Under the pieces are notes generated by a model. That model searched no databases and was not told where the DNA came from. It saw nothing but the letters and a program-made list of their open reading frames with translations. Positions 1-8,866 of a DNA stretch of 43,076 bases are shown piece after piece (within the stretch, counting starts at the first letter, position 1; each line of letters opens with the position of its first letter). The DNA lies in NCBI RefSeq assembly GCF_001909055.1, contig NZ_LVWI01000066.1, positions 1 through 43,076 on the forward strand, written 5' to 3'. Made by a program: the position numbers and the translations under genes. This DNA comes from Paenibacillus helianthi (lineage in GTDB: Bacteria > Bacillota > Bacilli > Paenibacillales > Paenibacillaceae).

Positions 1-660
1 ATAATTTAAGGATAGATTTTTTGACTCATAGTAGTCTTTGATTTGTTCTGCAATAAATTTCATATCAAATTGATATGGCAATCCTTGATGATGTTTTGGA
101 TGTAATTTCAGTAAGTGCATATAGTTAACATGTTGAGTAACATCACTATCTATATGTGTTTTTCCAAAATCATAAAATGAATTCTCTATCTCTGAATATG
201 AAGCATAGGCGCATTTATATTTTCTATTTTCCAAAAAACCAGAAATATTAAATCGCTTCTCATTATCATCAAATCCGTATATAAATATTGAATGCGGGAA
301 TGTGAACTTTTGATAAGCTGGCGAACCAGGAATATAATATTCATTTACGTGTAGCCATATATAATTATCTTGTCGGATTTGATCTTTTAAAAATTCAACT
401 ATATCAGGAATGAACTTCAATATCGTTGATCTTAGTAATCTTTGAGTATCCGTAAAGCACGGATGAAAATGATGTTCAGGGGATTGTGCATAATAATCTA
501 AAAAGCAATCTTTCTCGGATTCCATTAAACACATATTTAAATAATTGCTATAAATCCATGGAAGGCAGTTCTCATTATTCGATATAATAGAAAAATAATA
601 AGCATGCTGCGGGTAATTAGAAACCATAGGATAATGTATCGGAAGCTCTTTTTTATTCAC
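1..660 (-). CDS. BtrH_N-like protein, incomplete at window edge
   Basis: An open frame of 220 codons runs from a GTG at 658-660 to the left window edge without a stop, so the C-terminus is missing. An AAGGA-type ribosome binding site lies about nine bases before the GTG. The protein is rich in Tyr, Phe, His and Asn. Its centre (about residues 105-140) reads NEYYIPGSPAYQK, then HSIFIYGFD and FNISGF. I recall this pattern from the butirosin BtrH N-terminal/cysteine-protease-like family that is common beside peptide and NRPS clusters in Paenibacillus. The family assignment is from memory of the motif and the function is unknown. The gene is clearly more AT-rich than the rest of the window and stands alone on this side, which suggests acquired DNA or the edge of a natural-product cluster. 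Confidence 0.55.
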   Translation of the reverse strand, partial: MNKKELPIHYPMVSNYPQHAYYFSIISNNENCLPWIYSNYLNMCLMESEKDCFLDYYAQSPEHHFHPCFTDTQRLLRSTILKFIPDIVEFLKDQIRQDNYIWLHVNEYYIPGSPAYQKFTFPHSIFIYGFDDNEKRFNISGFLENRKYKCAYASYSEIENSFYDFGKTHIDSDVTQHVNYMHLLKLHPKHHQGLPYQFDMKFIAEQIKDYYESKNLSLNY

Positions 661-1130
661 AAAATCATTCCTTTTTTTAAGATTTATTAAGTGATATTAT
701 ATGGGCATTTACACAATTTATATATTGATTAATAATTCCCATAAATAAAACTTATTGCCCTCCAAATTCTAACATCTAAGATATATGTGTTCCATATGAT
801 AACGTTAGTCATTCATATGATTATATTAGGATTTAATTCTTATTATGTAAAAATCGAACAAATATTCTCATCATTTTCAATACATTCATTCTGAGAAATA
901 GATATGCCGTGATGAAGACATTTGACCACGGGTTATTATCAGATATTTCTTCACCAAATAAAACAAACCATATTACACTCTGAATCAACGCGTAACATGG
1001 TTTGTTTTTTTGTTTGATTGTTGTGCCACGAATGTTTGATGGACTCAAGCTTTTCACGAATCATTTGGACCTCGACAAGCCAAGCGGACTCTTCATCTCA
1101 TCTCTGTCAGAAATGTCATTTATACAATTA
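661..1130. other. AT-rich intergenic region with a terminator hairpin
   Basis: No convincing gene was seen in these 470 bases. Open frames here have no ribosome binding site and one of them crosses a perfect-looking terminator hairpin. The AT-rich composition matches the partial gene to its left. Confidence 0.6.
961..1014. terminator. Strong hairpin terminator, possibly bidirectional
   Basis: Arms 961-976 and 992-1007 pair over 16 positions with one mismatch around a 15-base loop. The right arm runs into a T-tract on the plus strand. The minus-strand side is also T-rich (TTTGTTTTATTT), so the hairpin could end transcription from the sigK-like remnant as well. Confidence 0.7.
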
Positions 1131-1630
1131 TCATCGCTTCGTCTTATAAAACTCATGATACAGCTTCATCAGCGCCCGCTTTTCGATCCGGGACACATAG
1201 CTGCGGCTGATGCCCAACTCCTTGGCTATCTCCCGCTGAGTCCGCTCTTCCCCACCTGTATCCAGGCCGAAGAGCCCAACCATCACTTCCTTTTCCCGGT
1301 CATCCAAAATGTCGAGATTGCAGTAGATTTTGCTCTTCTCGATTTTCAGATCGACTTCCTTAACAATATCATCTGCGTCGGAGCCAAGGATATCGATCAG
1401 CGTGATCTCATTGCCCTCCTTGTTCGTCTCAATCCGGTCATGCAGGTATACATCCTTTTTGGTCTTTTTAAGCGATCTCGAATGCAACAGGATTTCATCT
1501 TTTATACAACGGGCGGCAAAACTAACTAACTTTGTTCCTTTATTTGGTTGGTACCTTTCAATAGCCTTGATTAATCCGATTGTCCCTATGGAGATCAAAT
1601 TCTCCAGATCTCATCATTATTGTCGAATTT
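1131..1630 (-). pseudogene. Truncated, frameshifted sigK paralogue (C-terminal part)
   Basis: The reading frame encodes the C-terminal two thirds of a sigma-K-type factor (end of region 2 through regions 3 and 4, including SRSYVSRIEKRALMKLYHEF). It is about 90% identical to the intact sigK product encoded 500 bases further right: I count 16 differences in 155 residues. Homology can be followed upstream to the KFDN codons near 1618-1630, but one base is missing there compared with the intact gene. This puts TGA and TAA codons in frame, and beyond that the sequence no longer resembles sigK. A short product could only start at a TTG near 1598, without a ribosome binding site. It lacks region 2.1-2.3 and the pro-sequence, so it is probably a dead duplicate. 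An expressed C-terminal half is an alternative, as in the split spoIVCB/spoIIIC arrangement of B. subtilis. Confidence 0.8.
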
Positions 1631-2042
1631 TCAGAGGTTGTATATGATGTAGTCTAAATAGTACTATCGCAGTGAACAGTAGACATACAAACAAAAGCAA
1701 CCGCTTTTCGGTGCAGTCCCTATACTTATACTTTTTGTAGAATACCTTATATAAAGTATTCTTCAGAGCACAATATAATAATTTGCCCTCTCCTCTTCTC
1801 ATGTATTTTTATGAGTTGGTTTAATACAAAAATTCGCTGAACCATATCTTCTGTAAATAGAAATTGTCTATTAAAATAATTTATTTGATTCTAAGTTTTA
1901 AGACACGTTCTAATATGGTCCTTGATACTTTTCGTTCTTTTCGTATATACGGAGCAGTTGAACATGAAAATCAAATATTACTTTATAAGTCGCCAGCATA
2001 ACGCCCCCTAATTGCAATTCCTGTTATTTCTGAATCCAATTT
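1631..2042. other. AT-rich spacer between sigK remnant and sigK
   Basis: This stretch has no recognisable gene. On the plus strand a 28-codon open frame (1915-2001, starting MVLDTFRSFRIYGAV) has no ribosome binding site and no homologue that I recognise. The minus strand next to the remnant has an open frame that does not resemble the sigK N-terminus, so the 5' part of the duplicate was replaced rather than merely mutated. Confidence 0.5.
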
Positions 2043-2083
2043 CTAAAAAAATAAAAGCAACTCGTCCGTAGACAAAGTCGCTT
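2043..2083 (-). terminator. Intrinsic terminator of sigK
   Basis: Arms 2055-2062 and 2076-2083 form an 8-bp stem with one G-U pair on the minus-strand transcript. The stem is followed by TTTTATTTTTTT, 46 bases after the sigK stop codon. Confidence 0.8.
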
Positions 2084-2128
2084 ACTAAACGTTCTTTTAT
2101 TAACGGATGCTACTTTGTAATTTTGAAT

Positions 2129-2830
2129 TTAGCGCTTCGCCTTATAAAACTCATGATACAGCTTCATGAGCGCCCTTTTCTCAATCCGCGACACATAGCT
2201 CCGCGAAATCCCCAGCTCCTTCGCAATCTCCCGCTGCGTCCGCTCTTCCCCGCCGGTGTCCAGGCCGAAGCGGCCGACGACTACCTCTTTCTCCCGGTCA
2301 TCCAGTATGTCGAGATTGCGGTAAATCTTGCTCTTTTCGATCTTCAAATCCACTTCCTTAACGATATCATCTGCGTCAGAACCAAGGATATCGATCAGCG
2401 TGATCTCATTGCCTTCCTTGTCCGTCCCGATCGGATCATGCAGGGATACATCCTTTTTGGTCTTTTTAAGCGATCTCAAATGCATGAGGATTTCGTTCTC
2501 TATACAACGGGCAGCAAAAGTAGCGAGCTTCGTGCCTTTGTTCGGCCGGTAGCTCTCGATGGCCTTGATCAACCCGATGGTGCCGATGGAGATGAGATCC
2601 TCCATGTCTTCCCCTGTGTTGTCGAATTTTTTTACTATGTGGGCGACTAGGCGCAAGTTGTGTTCAATTAACAAGTTACGGGCCTTGGCGTCTCCCTCAG
2701 CCATCATCCCTAAGTATTTGCTTTCATCCTGCTCCGAGAGAGGCTGGGGAAAAGCATTATTCCTTACGTAGGATACCAGCAGTGTCAGTTCTTTGATCAG
2801 CAGCGCTATCGTGCTTATTATTCCTGGCAA
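2129..2830 (-). CDS. sigK: RNA polymerase sporulation sigma factor pro-sigma-K
   Basis: Late mother-cell sigma factor that directs RNA polymerase to coat and mother-cell lysis genes. The 233 residues match full-length sigma-K. An N-terminal hydrophobic pro-sequence of about 20 residues (IALLIKELTLLVSYV) is followed by NNAFPQPLS, region 2 with NLLIEHNLRLVAHIVKKFDN and GTKLATFAARCIENEI, and region 4 with the TQREIAKELGISRSYVSRIE helix-turn-helix. The pro-sequence is what SpoIVFB removes inside the mother-cell membrane. The start is a TTG at 2828-2830 with GGAGGT nine bases upstream. The coding frame is uninterrupted, so no skin-type element splits this copy, in contrast to B. subtilis. It is transcribed alone and ends at a strong terminator. 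A diverged partial copy lies immediately downstream. Confidence 0.95.
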   Translation of the reverse strand: MPGIISTIALLIKELTLLVSYVRNNAFPQPLSEQDESKYLGMMAEGDAKARNLLIEHNLRLVAHIVKKFDNTGEDMEDLISIGTIGLIKAIESYRPNKGTKLATFAARCIENEILMHLRSLKKTKKDVSLHDPIGTDKEGNEITLIDILGSDADDIVKEVDLKIEKSKIYRNLDILDDREKEVVVGRFGLDTGGEERTQREIAKELGISRSYVSRIEKRALMKLYHEFYKAKR

Positions 2831-3274
2831 CTTGGCGACACCTCCCGTACATGTACAATGAAACCGATCAGTAGTGAAAGCAACGGGTTCATGGTCTTTT
2901 TATTGTATGTGGGTAGATGCCCAGAAGTGCATGTACGTTGAAATAGGTACGGGCTGTAAAGGGCTCCCGATCTCAAGCCATATGATTTGTTGTACTCTTT
3001 TGTTGACCAAGCTGAGTCCGGACTGTAAAATTCCCCCTCTTCGGCTTGGTGCAGCGGTATTAGCACTTCCATAGATCCCTGCTCAAGTCATTGCTTCGGG
3101 TCATCAATAGATATTCATGTGATTATTCCTTAATAGTTTACATAGTTAATTCTTTAAATTAATCCTATCAGCAAAGATCATCTTTATAATTAACTTCACA
3201 TAAGCAAGCCTTACATACAAACAATGCTGTACTGGAGTATACAATGAATCTTTTAGCTAAGAGGAGAGAAGAAC
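2831..3274. other. Intergenic region between sigK and the SLH exoprotein
   Basis: This divergent promoter region holds no gene that I can support. It must contain the sigma-E/sigma-K type promoter of sigK and the promoter of the SLH protein, but I could not identify convincing -35/-10 pairs for either. The ribosome binding site of the SLH protein (AGGAGAG) sits at 3260-3266. Confidence 0.5.
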
Positions 3275-6200
3275 ATGTTCAAGAAGAATATTCACCGAAG
3301 GTTGTCATTCATATCGAAAAGAGCAACGATGTTCCTGCTGCTCATCACTGTTATCATAAGTACCCTTCAACCCGCAGGCATCATTGCCGCTGACGCCCCC
3401 CTCCCCCATTCGATCGTTATCGAAGATTTTGAGAATAACCTAAGTGATAATGTGCTGGTTCAAAAAAGAAATTTCTCAGGTGCCATGAGCCTGGAAGCGG
3501 ATCCCCGGCATGTCCGTTCAGGGAATAATTCTGTACGATTGGATTATGACTACATAGGTGTTAAGGAAAACCCTTCCTATGTGTATGTTGGACCTAAAGC
3601 TCCTTATCCCATTACCGGACTTCCCCAAAAAATTGGGATGTGGGTGTACGGGAACAACGATGGACATCTTATTTTCAGCAAGTTCAGAGATGGCAACGGA
3701 AAGTCCTTTGAGGTTGAATATCTGGACGAGAATGTTGGCGTGAACTGGAAGGGCTGGAAATACATCGAGGGAAATATCCCGCAGGACAAAGTTGGACCGA
3801 TCCAGCTGGAAATATACATGCGGATTGAGCAATCCATTTTCGACAAGAAAAATAAAGGTACCGTATGGGTAGACGATCTACGCTTGGTCTATGAGCAGGA
3901 CCCTGCTGAAGATATGGGCGTCCCGGTACTCGGCATGGTGTCCCCGGCGAATGAAGCTGTTATTGATACGCGTTCACCACATATTCAGCTTACGGCTACC
4001 GATTCTCAATCGGGCATTGACCCCGGCTCTGTTGCCTTAAATCTGGATGGACATCCTGTGAAGAGCGAGTATGAAGCGGCTACAGGCATGATCTCCTATC
4101 AGCCTTCCTCTCCATTGGCAGGGGGTTATCACACCGTTCAGTCAGCTGTATATGACAGATCCGGCAATCCCGCCGAGCTTGTGAGCTCCTTTTTCATTCC
4201 AGACGGCATTCAATATCATCTGGACGCCCCCTCGGAAGTCATCAGCAACAAAACGTTCCAATTGAAGCTCCAGATCAACAATGCGGCTGACTTATCGGAT
4301 GCCTATGCCCAGCTTAAATACGATCCGCAGACCCTGGAAATCACCTCTGCTGAACCTAAAGTACAAGCATCACTCGTTACGCAGAATGAGACTGACCCTG
4401 TAAAAGGCCAATACCAGCTGTCGCTTGCCGGACTTAGCAAACCATCGTTACCGGCTGACGGTACCGTTGCGCTATTGAATATAGCTGTAAAGCCTAGTGC
4501 CAAAATGGAGCGCGGCGAGATATTCAAATCGATCGAGATGAGCGACGGCAGTTTTCGAATGACCGCAGGGGAGGCTGTCTATGCACTGGCTGCACCCCAC
4601 AAGTATACGATCGGGTTCCCTTATATCCTCACTGTAAAAGGGAGCTCACTCCATACGAAAAGTACGCTTCGTGTCACGGATGATGCAGGCGTGCCGGTCG
4701 AAGGGGTCTCGATTATCGCGTCCGATCCGCTTCTTCCCCAGTATTTTGCGGAAGTGCCATCTGTACCGTCTGATGTCTATGCGGATGCTGACCCGGGATC
4801 GGCCAAGCTCGCTTCCGCCACTCCGGGTGAACAATTCTTCTCGACTGGAGTGACCCGTGGAGATTATACCGCCATCCGGCTACCGGACGGCAAAGCAACG
4901 GGCTGGATTTCAAGTGCAGCGGTTCAAGTGAAGCTCCTGAAGGATGGATGGGGCCTAACCAATGCGAAGGGTGAAGTCCAGACGTCTCTGACTACCTTGG
5001 CCTTAACGAACCTTAGTCTCCAGGCAGTGAATGGGGATAAAGTCAGCAAGGTGTTCTCACTTTCTGTTGTGCCACAACTGGGGTCAGAGGAGCCTGAATA
5101 TGTGCGGACCTATGTTACAGAGGATTTGAAAACCACCCAAAGCATCGTCTGGAGAACCGCCCCGCGAGTGGAGAACGGTGTCATTCAATATGCAAAAGCC
5201 AGTGACTTCACAGGTTTTGATCAGCCGAATGTCAAGGAGCAGGCTACTGCACCGCAGCTGCTGTTAGCTCCTGACCGTGTGGGAGAAACGTTGTTCCACA
5301 AAGGAATGCTGCAGAGCCTGTCACCGGGTACAAAATACATTTACCGCGTGGGAACTCCGGGGTTGTGGAGTACTCAGCATACCTTTACGACAGAGTCAGC
5401 AAACCCGGAAGCCTTTTCCTTCTTGTTTGTAACTGATTCTCACACCAATACCGAAGAAGCCTATCATATTCATCAGAATCTGATGAGCAGTGCCTTTACC
5501 CATTATCCGGATACACGGTTTGTCATGCACGGAGGGGATATTGTCGATGATGGCGGGATTATGAACGAATGGGAACAGGATATGAAGGCTTCACAGCTAT
5601 ACAGCAGCAGTATTCCTTCTGCCTACACCATGGGGAATCATGATGTGAAGAATGGCGGAAAGGACGTATTTATTAACGCTTTGGGTCAGCCGGGTAACGG
5701 AATGGACGGGCAACAGCATTTGAATTATTCGTACGATTATGAGGATACACATTTTGTAATGCTGAATTCGGAAGCTGATGAAATAGACATGCAGAAGCAA
5801 GCAGAATGGCTGCGGAAGAACATAAATGCCAGCTCCGCGAAATGGAAGGTCGCCATGTTCCACCGGCCTGCCTATCATACGGAGGATGGTCGCGGACCGG
5901 AACTAGTCACCAAATATCTGGCTCCTGTCCTTGAGGAGCTTGGGGTAGACCTGGTGCTGGTGGGCCACGATCATGCACTCGCTTGGACCTATCCTATGAA
6001 GAATGCCCAGCCCAAGAAGGATGGCAGCCCAGGCACCGTGTATCTGTCTGGCGGTTCCTCCGGCTGGAAGTTCTACGATGCGGTCAAGTTTGATTACCTG
6101 GAGTATCTATATGATGATAATTTCCCGGTCTACTCCGCCATCTCGATCGACAAAGACCGGATTTTGATTGAAGCAAGAACGACCGATGGCCAAAAGCTGC

Positions 6201-7105
6201 AAAGCTTGACTATTGAAAAGGCAAGAACCGTTGACCCTAATCCTGAACCGGAACCGGAGCCAAGCACAAAACCAAGCCCGAACCCAACTCCTGCTCCAAG
6301 CACAGACCCAAGTCCGGTACCAAGTCCGAACCCTAGCTCAACTCCTGGTACAGGGACAGGGCCAAACCCTGGCACGGTGCCAAGTGCAGTGCCTACAGCA
6401 ACACCTGCAGTTGTTCCTTCAGATAAACCTGCACCGGTTAAGACGCCACCATCCGCTGTTTTTGCTGAGGGAGTAAGTGCTCAAGCCCTAAAAGAGACAC
6501 TGAAGAGCATCATTGCTGCGAAAGACAGGGACATTCCCGTACCAGCCCTTAAGGATATAGCTGACCTGTGGAGCACCCGCACAATCACGACTTTCCTTAA
6601 GTTGAACATCATCAAAGGGTATGACGATGGCTCTTTCAAACCGAACCAAACCATCACCAGAGGGGAATTTGCCACAATCCTTACCAAAGCCTTTGGTTTG
6701 GTGAAGTCGGATACCTCCCTTCCATTAAGTGACGTTAATACCCATTGGGCCCAAGAGGCCATTGCCGTGTTAGCCTCCAATGGTGTCATTGCCGGTTACC
6801 CGGATGGAACCTTTAGGCCCGACCGGGAAATCAGCCGTTCCGAGATCGTTACCATCCTGTCCAGGATTGTGAACTTTAATAGCATCACACCGGTAAAAGG
6901 GGGCATCGCCTTCAGTGATACGGCAGGTGCATGGAACAAGGAGCAGATTGCCAAAGCTGCCGAAATCGGTCTGATTAGTGGTAGAGGCAACGGCAAATTT
7001 GCCCCGGCTCAATCATCGACCAGAGCAGAGGCCTTGACCATTATCATGAATGCCCTGTGCCTGGATCCGGAAATCAAAGCATTGATGGATCAGATCTCGA
7101 AATAA
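3275..7105 (+). CDS. SLH-anchored secreted metallophosphoesterase, multidomain
   Basis: Large exoprotein of 1276 residues. A signal peptide (about 1-38, ending near IIAADA) is followed by a carbohydrate-binding-like beta domain (about 45-205), an Ig-like segment (about 215-310) and a cohesin-like domain (about 315-420). Next come an SH3-like stretch (about 485-560), a purple-acid-phosphatase-type N-terminal fibronectin-like domain (about 605-705) and a calcineurin-like phosphoesterase core (about 713-960). Metal ligands are visible as TDSH (about 722), HGGDIVDD (about 751), GNHDV (about 786), FHRPAYH (about 860) and GHDH (about 896). A proline-rich PEPEP/PSPNP linker (about 987-1055) leads to three SLH repeats (about 1095-1276) that bind pyruvylated secondary wall polymer. 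It probably removes phosphate from extracellular substrates at the cell surface. The substrate cannot be read from sequence. The start has AGGAGAG upstream. The gene is monocistronic with its own terminator. Confidence 0.9.
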   Translation: MFKKNIHRRLSFISKRATMFLLLITVIISTLQPAGIIAADAPLPHSIVIEDFENNLSDNVLVQKRNFSGAMSLEADPRHVRSGNNSVRLDYDYIGVKENPSYVYVGPKAPYPITGLPQKIGMWVYGNNDGHLIFSKFRDGNGKSFEVEYLDENVGVNWKGWKYIEGNIPQDKVGPIQLEIYMRIEQSIFDKKNKGTVWVDDLRLVYEQDPAEDMGVPVLGMVSPANEAVIDTRSPHIQLTATDSQSGIDPGSVALNLDGHPVKSEYEAATGMISYQPSSPLAGGYHTVQSAVYDRSGNPAELVSSFFIPDGIQYHLDAPSEVISNKTFQLKLQINNAADLSDAYAQLKYDPQTLEITSAEPKVQASLVTQNETDPVKGQYQLSLAGLSKPSLPADGTVALLNIAVKPSAKMERGEIFKSIEMSDGSFRMTAGEAVYALAAPHKYTIGFPYILTVKGSSLHTKSTLRVTDDAGVPVEGVSIIASDPLLPQYFAEVPSVPSDVYADADPGSAKLASATPGEQFFSTGVTRGDYTAIRLPDGKATGWISSAAVQVKLLKDGWGLTNAKGEVQTSLTTLALTNLSLQAVNGDKVSKVFSLSVVPQLGSEEPEYVRTYVTEDLKTTQSIVWRTAPRVENGVIQYAKASDFTGFDQPNVKEQATAPQLLLAPDRVGETLFHKGMLQSLSPGTKYIYRVGTPGLWSTQHTFTTESANPEAFSFLFVTDSHTNTEEAYHIHQNLMSSAFTHYPDTRFVMHGGDIVDDGGIMNEWEQDMKASQLYSSSIPSAYTMGNHDVKNGGKDVFINALGQPGNGMDGQQHLNYSYDYEDTHFVMLNSEADEIDMQKQAEWLRKNINASSAKWKVAMFHRPAYHTEDGRGPELVTKYLAPVLEELGVDLVLVGHDHALAWTYPMKNAQPKKDGSPGTVYLSGGSSGWKFYDAVKFDYLEYLYDDNFPVYSAISIDKDRILIEARTTDGQKLQSLTIEKARTVDPNPEPEPEPSTKPSPNPTPAPSTDPSPVPSPNPSSTPGTGTGPNPGTVPSAVPTATPAVVPSDKPAPVKTPPSAVFAEGVSAQALKETLKSIIAAKDRDIPVPALKDIADLWSTRTITTFLKLNIIKGYDDGSFKPNQTITRGEFATILTKAFGLVKSDTSLPLSDVNTHWAQEAIAVLASNGVIAGYPDGTFRPDREISRSEIVTILSRIVNFNSITPVKGGIAFSDTAGAWNKEQIAKAAEIGLISGRGNGKFAPAQSSTRAEALTIIMNALCLDPEIKALMDQISK

Positions 7106-7133
7106 ATCTGCGTAGAACCTGTATACATGATCA

Positions 7134-7180
7134 AAAGACCTTTGTCTCCCGAAATCTGGAGATAAAGGTCTTTATTTATT
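7134..7180 (+). terminator. Terminator of the SLH phosphoesterase gene
   Basis: Arms 7134-7149 and 7158-7173 form a 16-bp stem with one G-U pair and an 8-base loop. A T-rich tail follows, 28 bases after the stop codon. The same hairpin sits just beyond the decayed 3' end of the carbonic anhydrase remnant on the other strand. Confidence 0.85.
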
Positions 7181-7216
7181 CAGACTTCGGTTACGGTCCA
7201 TCTACAAATCCGCTAT

Positions 7217-7504
7217 TCATCCGACTCTATTTCCCGGGGACGGAGAGTACTCCACTGTGACGGGTGACAGGCTCGCTTCATCCTTTACTTTTTCCTGTTG
7301 AATATTAATGGGTGGCTGTGACTTACCTGTACTGCATGTAGTGAAAAGTTTGTCTAACTTCGCCCAATGTTCCGGTGATGTATCTCCCTCGTAGGACCAA
7401 TGTGCCTGATGAGCGCTAACCGGGGTCGACGGCTCCTGTTTGCTTGCTGCTTCGCTATTCTGCGTGTTATCACCGCACTCATGCAGATTCTTCTTTCTAA
7501 TCTT
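7217..7504 (-). pseudogene. Alpha-carbonic anhydrase remnant, both ends missing
   Basis: The minus-strand frame contains HWSYEGDTSPEHWAKLD, then CSTGKSQPPINIQ and LSPVTVEY. This is the recognisable N-terminal strand region of secreted alpha-class carbonic anhydrases, which reversibly hydrate CO2. Upstream, CGDNTQNS resembles the start of a mature lipoprotein, but the hydrophobic signal segment is absent: only KIRKKNLHE precedes the cysteine. Downstream the frame stops 15 or so residues after the PINI motif. The three zinc-binding histidines and more than half of the usual roughly 220-residue domain are therefore missing. I read this as a gene that lost its signal peptide by internal deletion and its 3' part by truncation against the neighbouring terminator. 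Confidence 0.65.
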
Positions 7505-7517
7505 TTGTGGAAATCTA

Positions 7518-8129
7518 TTATATTTCAACCTTGGCCTGGCGGCGCGCCTCATAGGCTTCCGAATACAATGCATATACAGGTCTCATGTACAGCTTGCCGA
7601 TCACAAAATAAAGAATAGCCAGCACGGCAAGAAATCCATAGACTACGCCCCGTTCCTGCCCGTGCACAAAATACAAGATGTCGAAATTATCCGTCATGTT
7701 GAGATTGAACGTTACCTTTAGTGAATCCATCAGCATCATGCCGAACAGCCAGTAAAAACCCGTACAGAGCAGGATATGCACTGCCGTTCCCCACACGCGA
7801 TAAGCAAAAGAGAGCTTCAGGAATCCCGTGCTGAACAGATAGCTGACGATACTTAATGCAAAGACCAGCAGCATCAGGACCAGACTCTTTTGAGGGTGGA
7901 GCGAGTAGACAAGGACACTGGTAAGAATCAAAAAGATCAGGACATCAGCTGTTACTTTTTTCACAAATTCTTTCACACCGTTTACGCGAAGACGGCCATT
8001 AACGGGCATCCACACGAACTCCAAAATATAAATAACAAGCATCAAGCCGCCGAACCAGGCCAATACACTGGAAACCGGCAATACGTCCAAATATCCCACG
8101 GTTATGATCACCCCAAATTTTTCCTTCAT
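7518..8129 (-). CDS. Integral membrane protein of unknown function
   Basis: 203 residues with about five hydrophobic segments (roughly 18-40, 62-78, 83-103, 110-132 and 163-182) and a short basic C-terminal tail (YEARRQAKVEI). I do not recognise the family. No ribosome binding site precedes the ATG at 8127-8129; instead a TATAAT overlaps it. A GTG seven codons in, preceded by AAGGA eight bases upstream, is a possible real start, which would shorten the protein slightly. The 3' end lies only 14 bases from the carbonic anhydrase remnant on the same strand, so the two may once have been an operon. Confidence 0.6.
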   Translation of the reverse strand: MKEKFGVIITVGYLDVLPVSSVLAWFGGLMLVIYILEFVWMPVNGRLRVNGVKEFVKKVTADVLIFLILTSVLVYSLHPQKSLVLMLLVFALSIVSYLFSTGFLKLSFAYRVWGTAVHILLCTGFYWLFGMMLMDSLKVTFNLNMTDNFDILYFVHGQERGVVYGFLAVLAILYFVIGKLYMRPVYALYSEAYEARRQAKVEI

Positions 8130-8236
8130 TATAACATGTGTGGATTATTATATACATGATTATCCAATTCATATAGCATCGAACCAGACTAGACAAACAT
8201 AATATCCACAAAAAAAAGAAGAGTACCCGCTCCTTC

Positions 8237-8866
8237 CTACAGAGCCAGTGCCTCTTCCGTAATCTGTCTGATATCAATTGAAGATATCGTTTCTTCGTTT
8301 ACCATGTCAGGCAGAATCTCCGCCAGAAAGTATTCGACACATTTCAAATCGATGTTCTTGATCTTGATCAGGGCATTGCGGTACATCACCACAAATTCCT
8401 TCTCCGTGTTCCCTCTTTGCAGTTCGGCAAAAGCCTCATACACCTGGTCCATCTTGTCGGCCACCTCCAGAATCAGCCCTTCGAGCGACTCATCCTTGCC
8501 TTCACGCAATTGGTGGTAGAAGATGCTTTTGAACTCCTCCGGAATATGCTCCTTAATGAAATTATCGATCATCCCCTCCTCCACCTGCTGGATTAAGGAC
8601 CGCAGTTGCAGCGATGAGTGTTTCACCGGGGTTTTGATATCGCCAATAAAAATCTCACCGTAATCATGGCTGCTCGTAATTTCATATAGCTTCTTCCAGT
8701 CAATAACTGCACCATTTTTCTCCTCGATGTCGGCCAGTGTTTTGGCGTACTGCACGACCTTCCAGGAATGTGCCGCTACGCTGTGCTCCTCGAATTTGAA
8801 TTTGCCGGGGCAGCGGATAATACGTTCCAGTTCGTTCAGCGAGCGGAAATATTTATGAATTCCCAT
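8237..8866 (-). CDS. HD-domain 5'-nucleotidase, YfbR-like
   Basis: 209 residues belonging to the HD-domain family of YfbR/YGK1, which in E. coli removes phosphate from deoxynucleoside 5'-monophosphates. Metal ligands are visible at the family positions: EHSVAAHSW gives His33, SHDYGE gives His67-Asp68, and VADKMD gives Asp137. The spacing matches E. coli YfbR almost residue for residue. The start chosen is the ATG at 8864-8866 with GGGAGG seven bases upstream. An open frame continues 20 codons further upstream but has no ribosome binding site. A soluble cytoplasmic enzyme is expected. The gene stands alone. Substrate range is inferred from the family only. Confidence 0.8.
   Translation of the reverse strand: MGIHKYFRSLNELERIIRCPGKFKFEEHSVAAHSWKVVQYAKTLADIEEKNGAVIDWKKLYEITSSHDYGEIFIGDIKTPVKHSSLQLRSLIQQVEEGMIDNFIKEHIPEEFKSIFYHQLREGKDESLEGLILEVADKMDQVYEAFAELQRGNTEKEFVVMYRNALIKIKNIDLKCVEYFLAEILPDMVNEETISSIDIRQITEEALAL

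Noticed and set aside
833..1057. Minus-strand 74-residue open frame
   Set aside because: It reads through the terminator hairpin at 961-1007, has no ribosome binding site and resembles nothing known.
1631..2042. Excision scar of a skin-type element between the two sigK copies
   Set aside because: The intact gene is complete, no recombinase remnant is present, and the remnant's break is not at the known junction. Kept only as a question in the findings.
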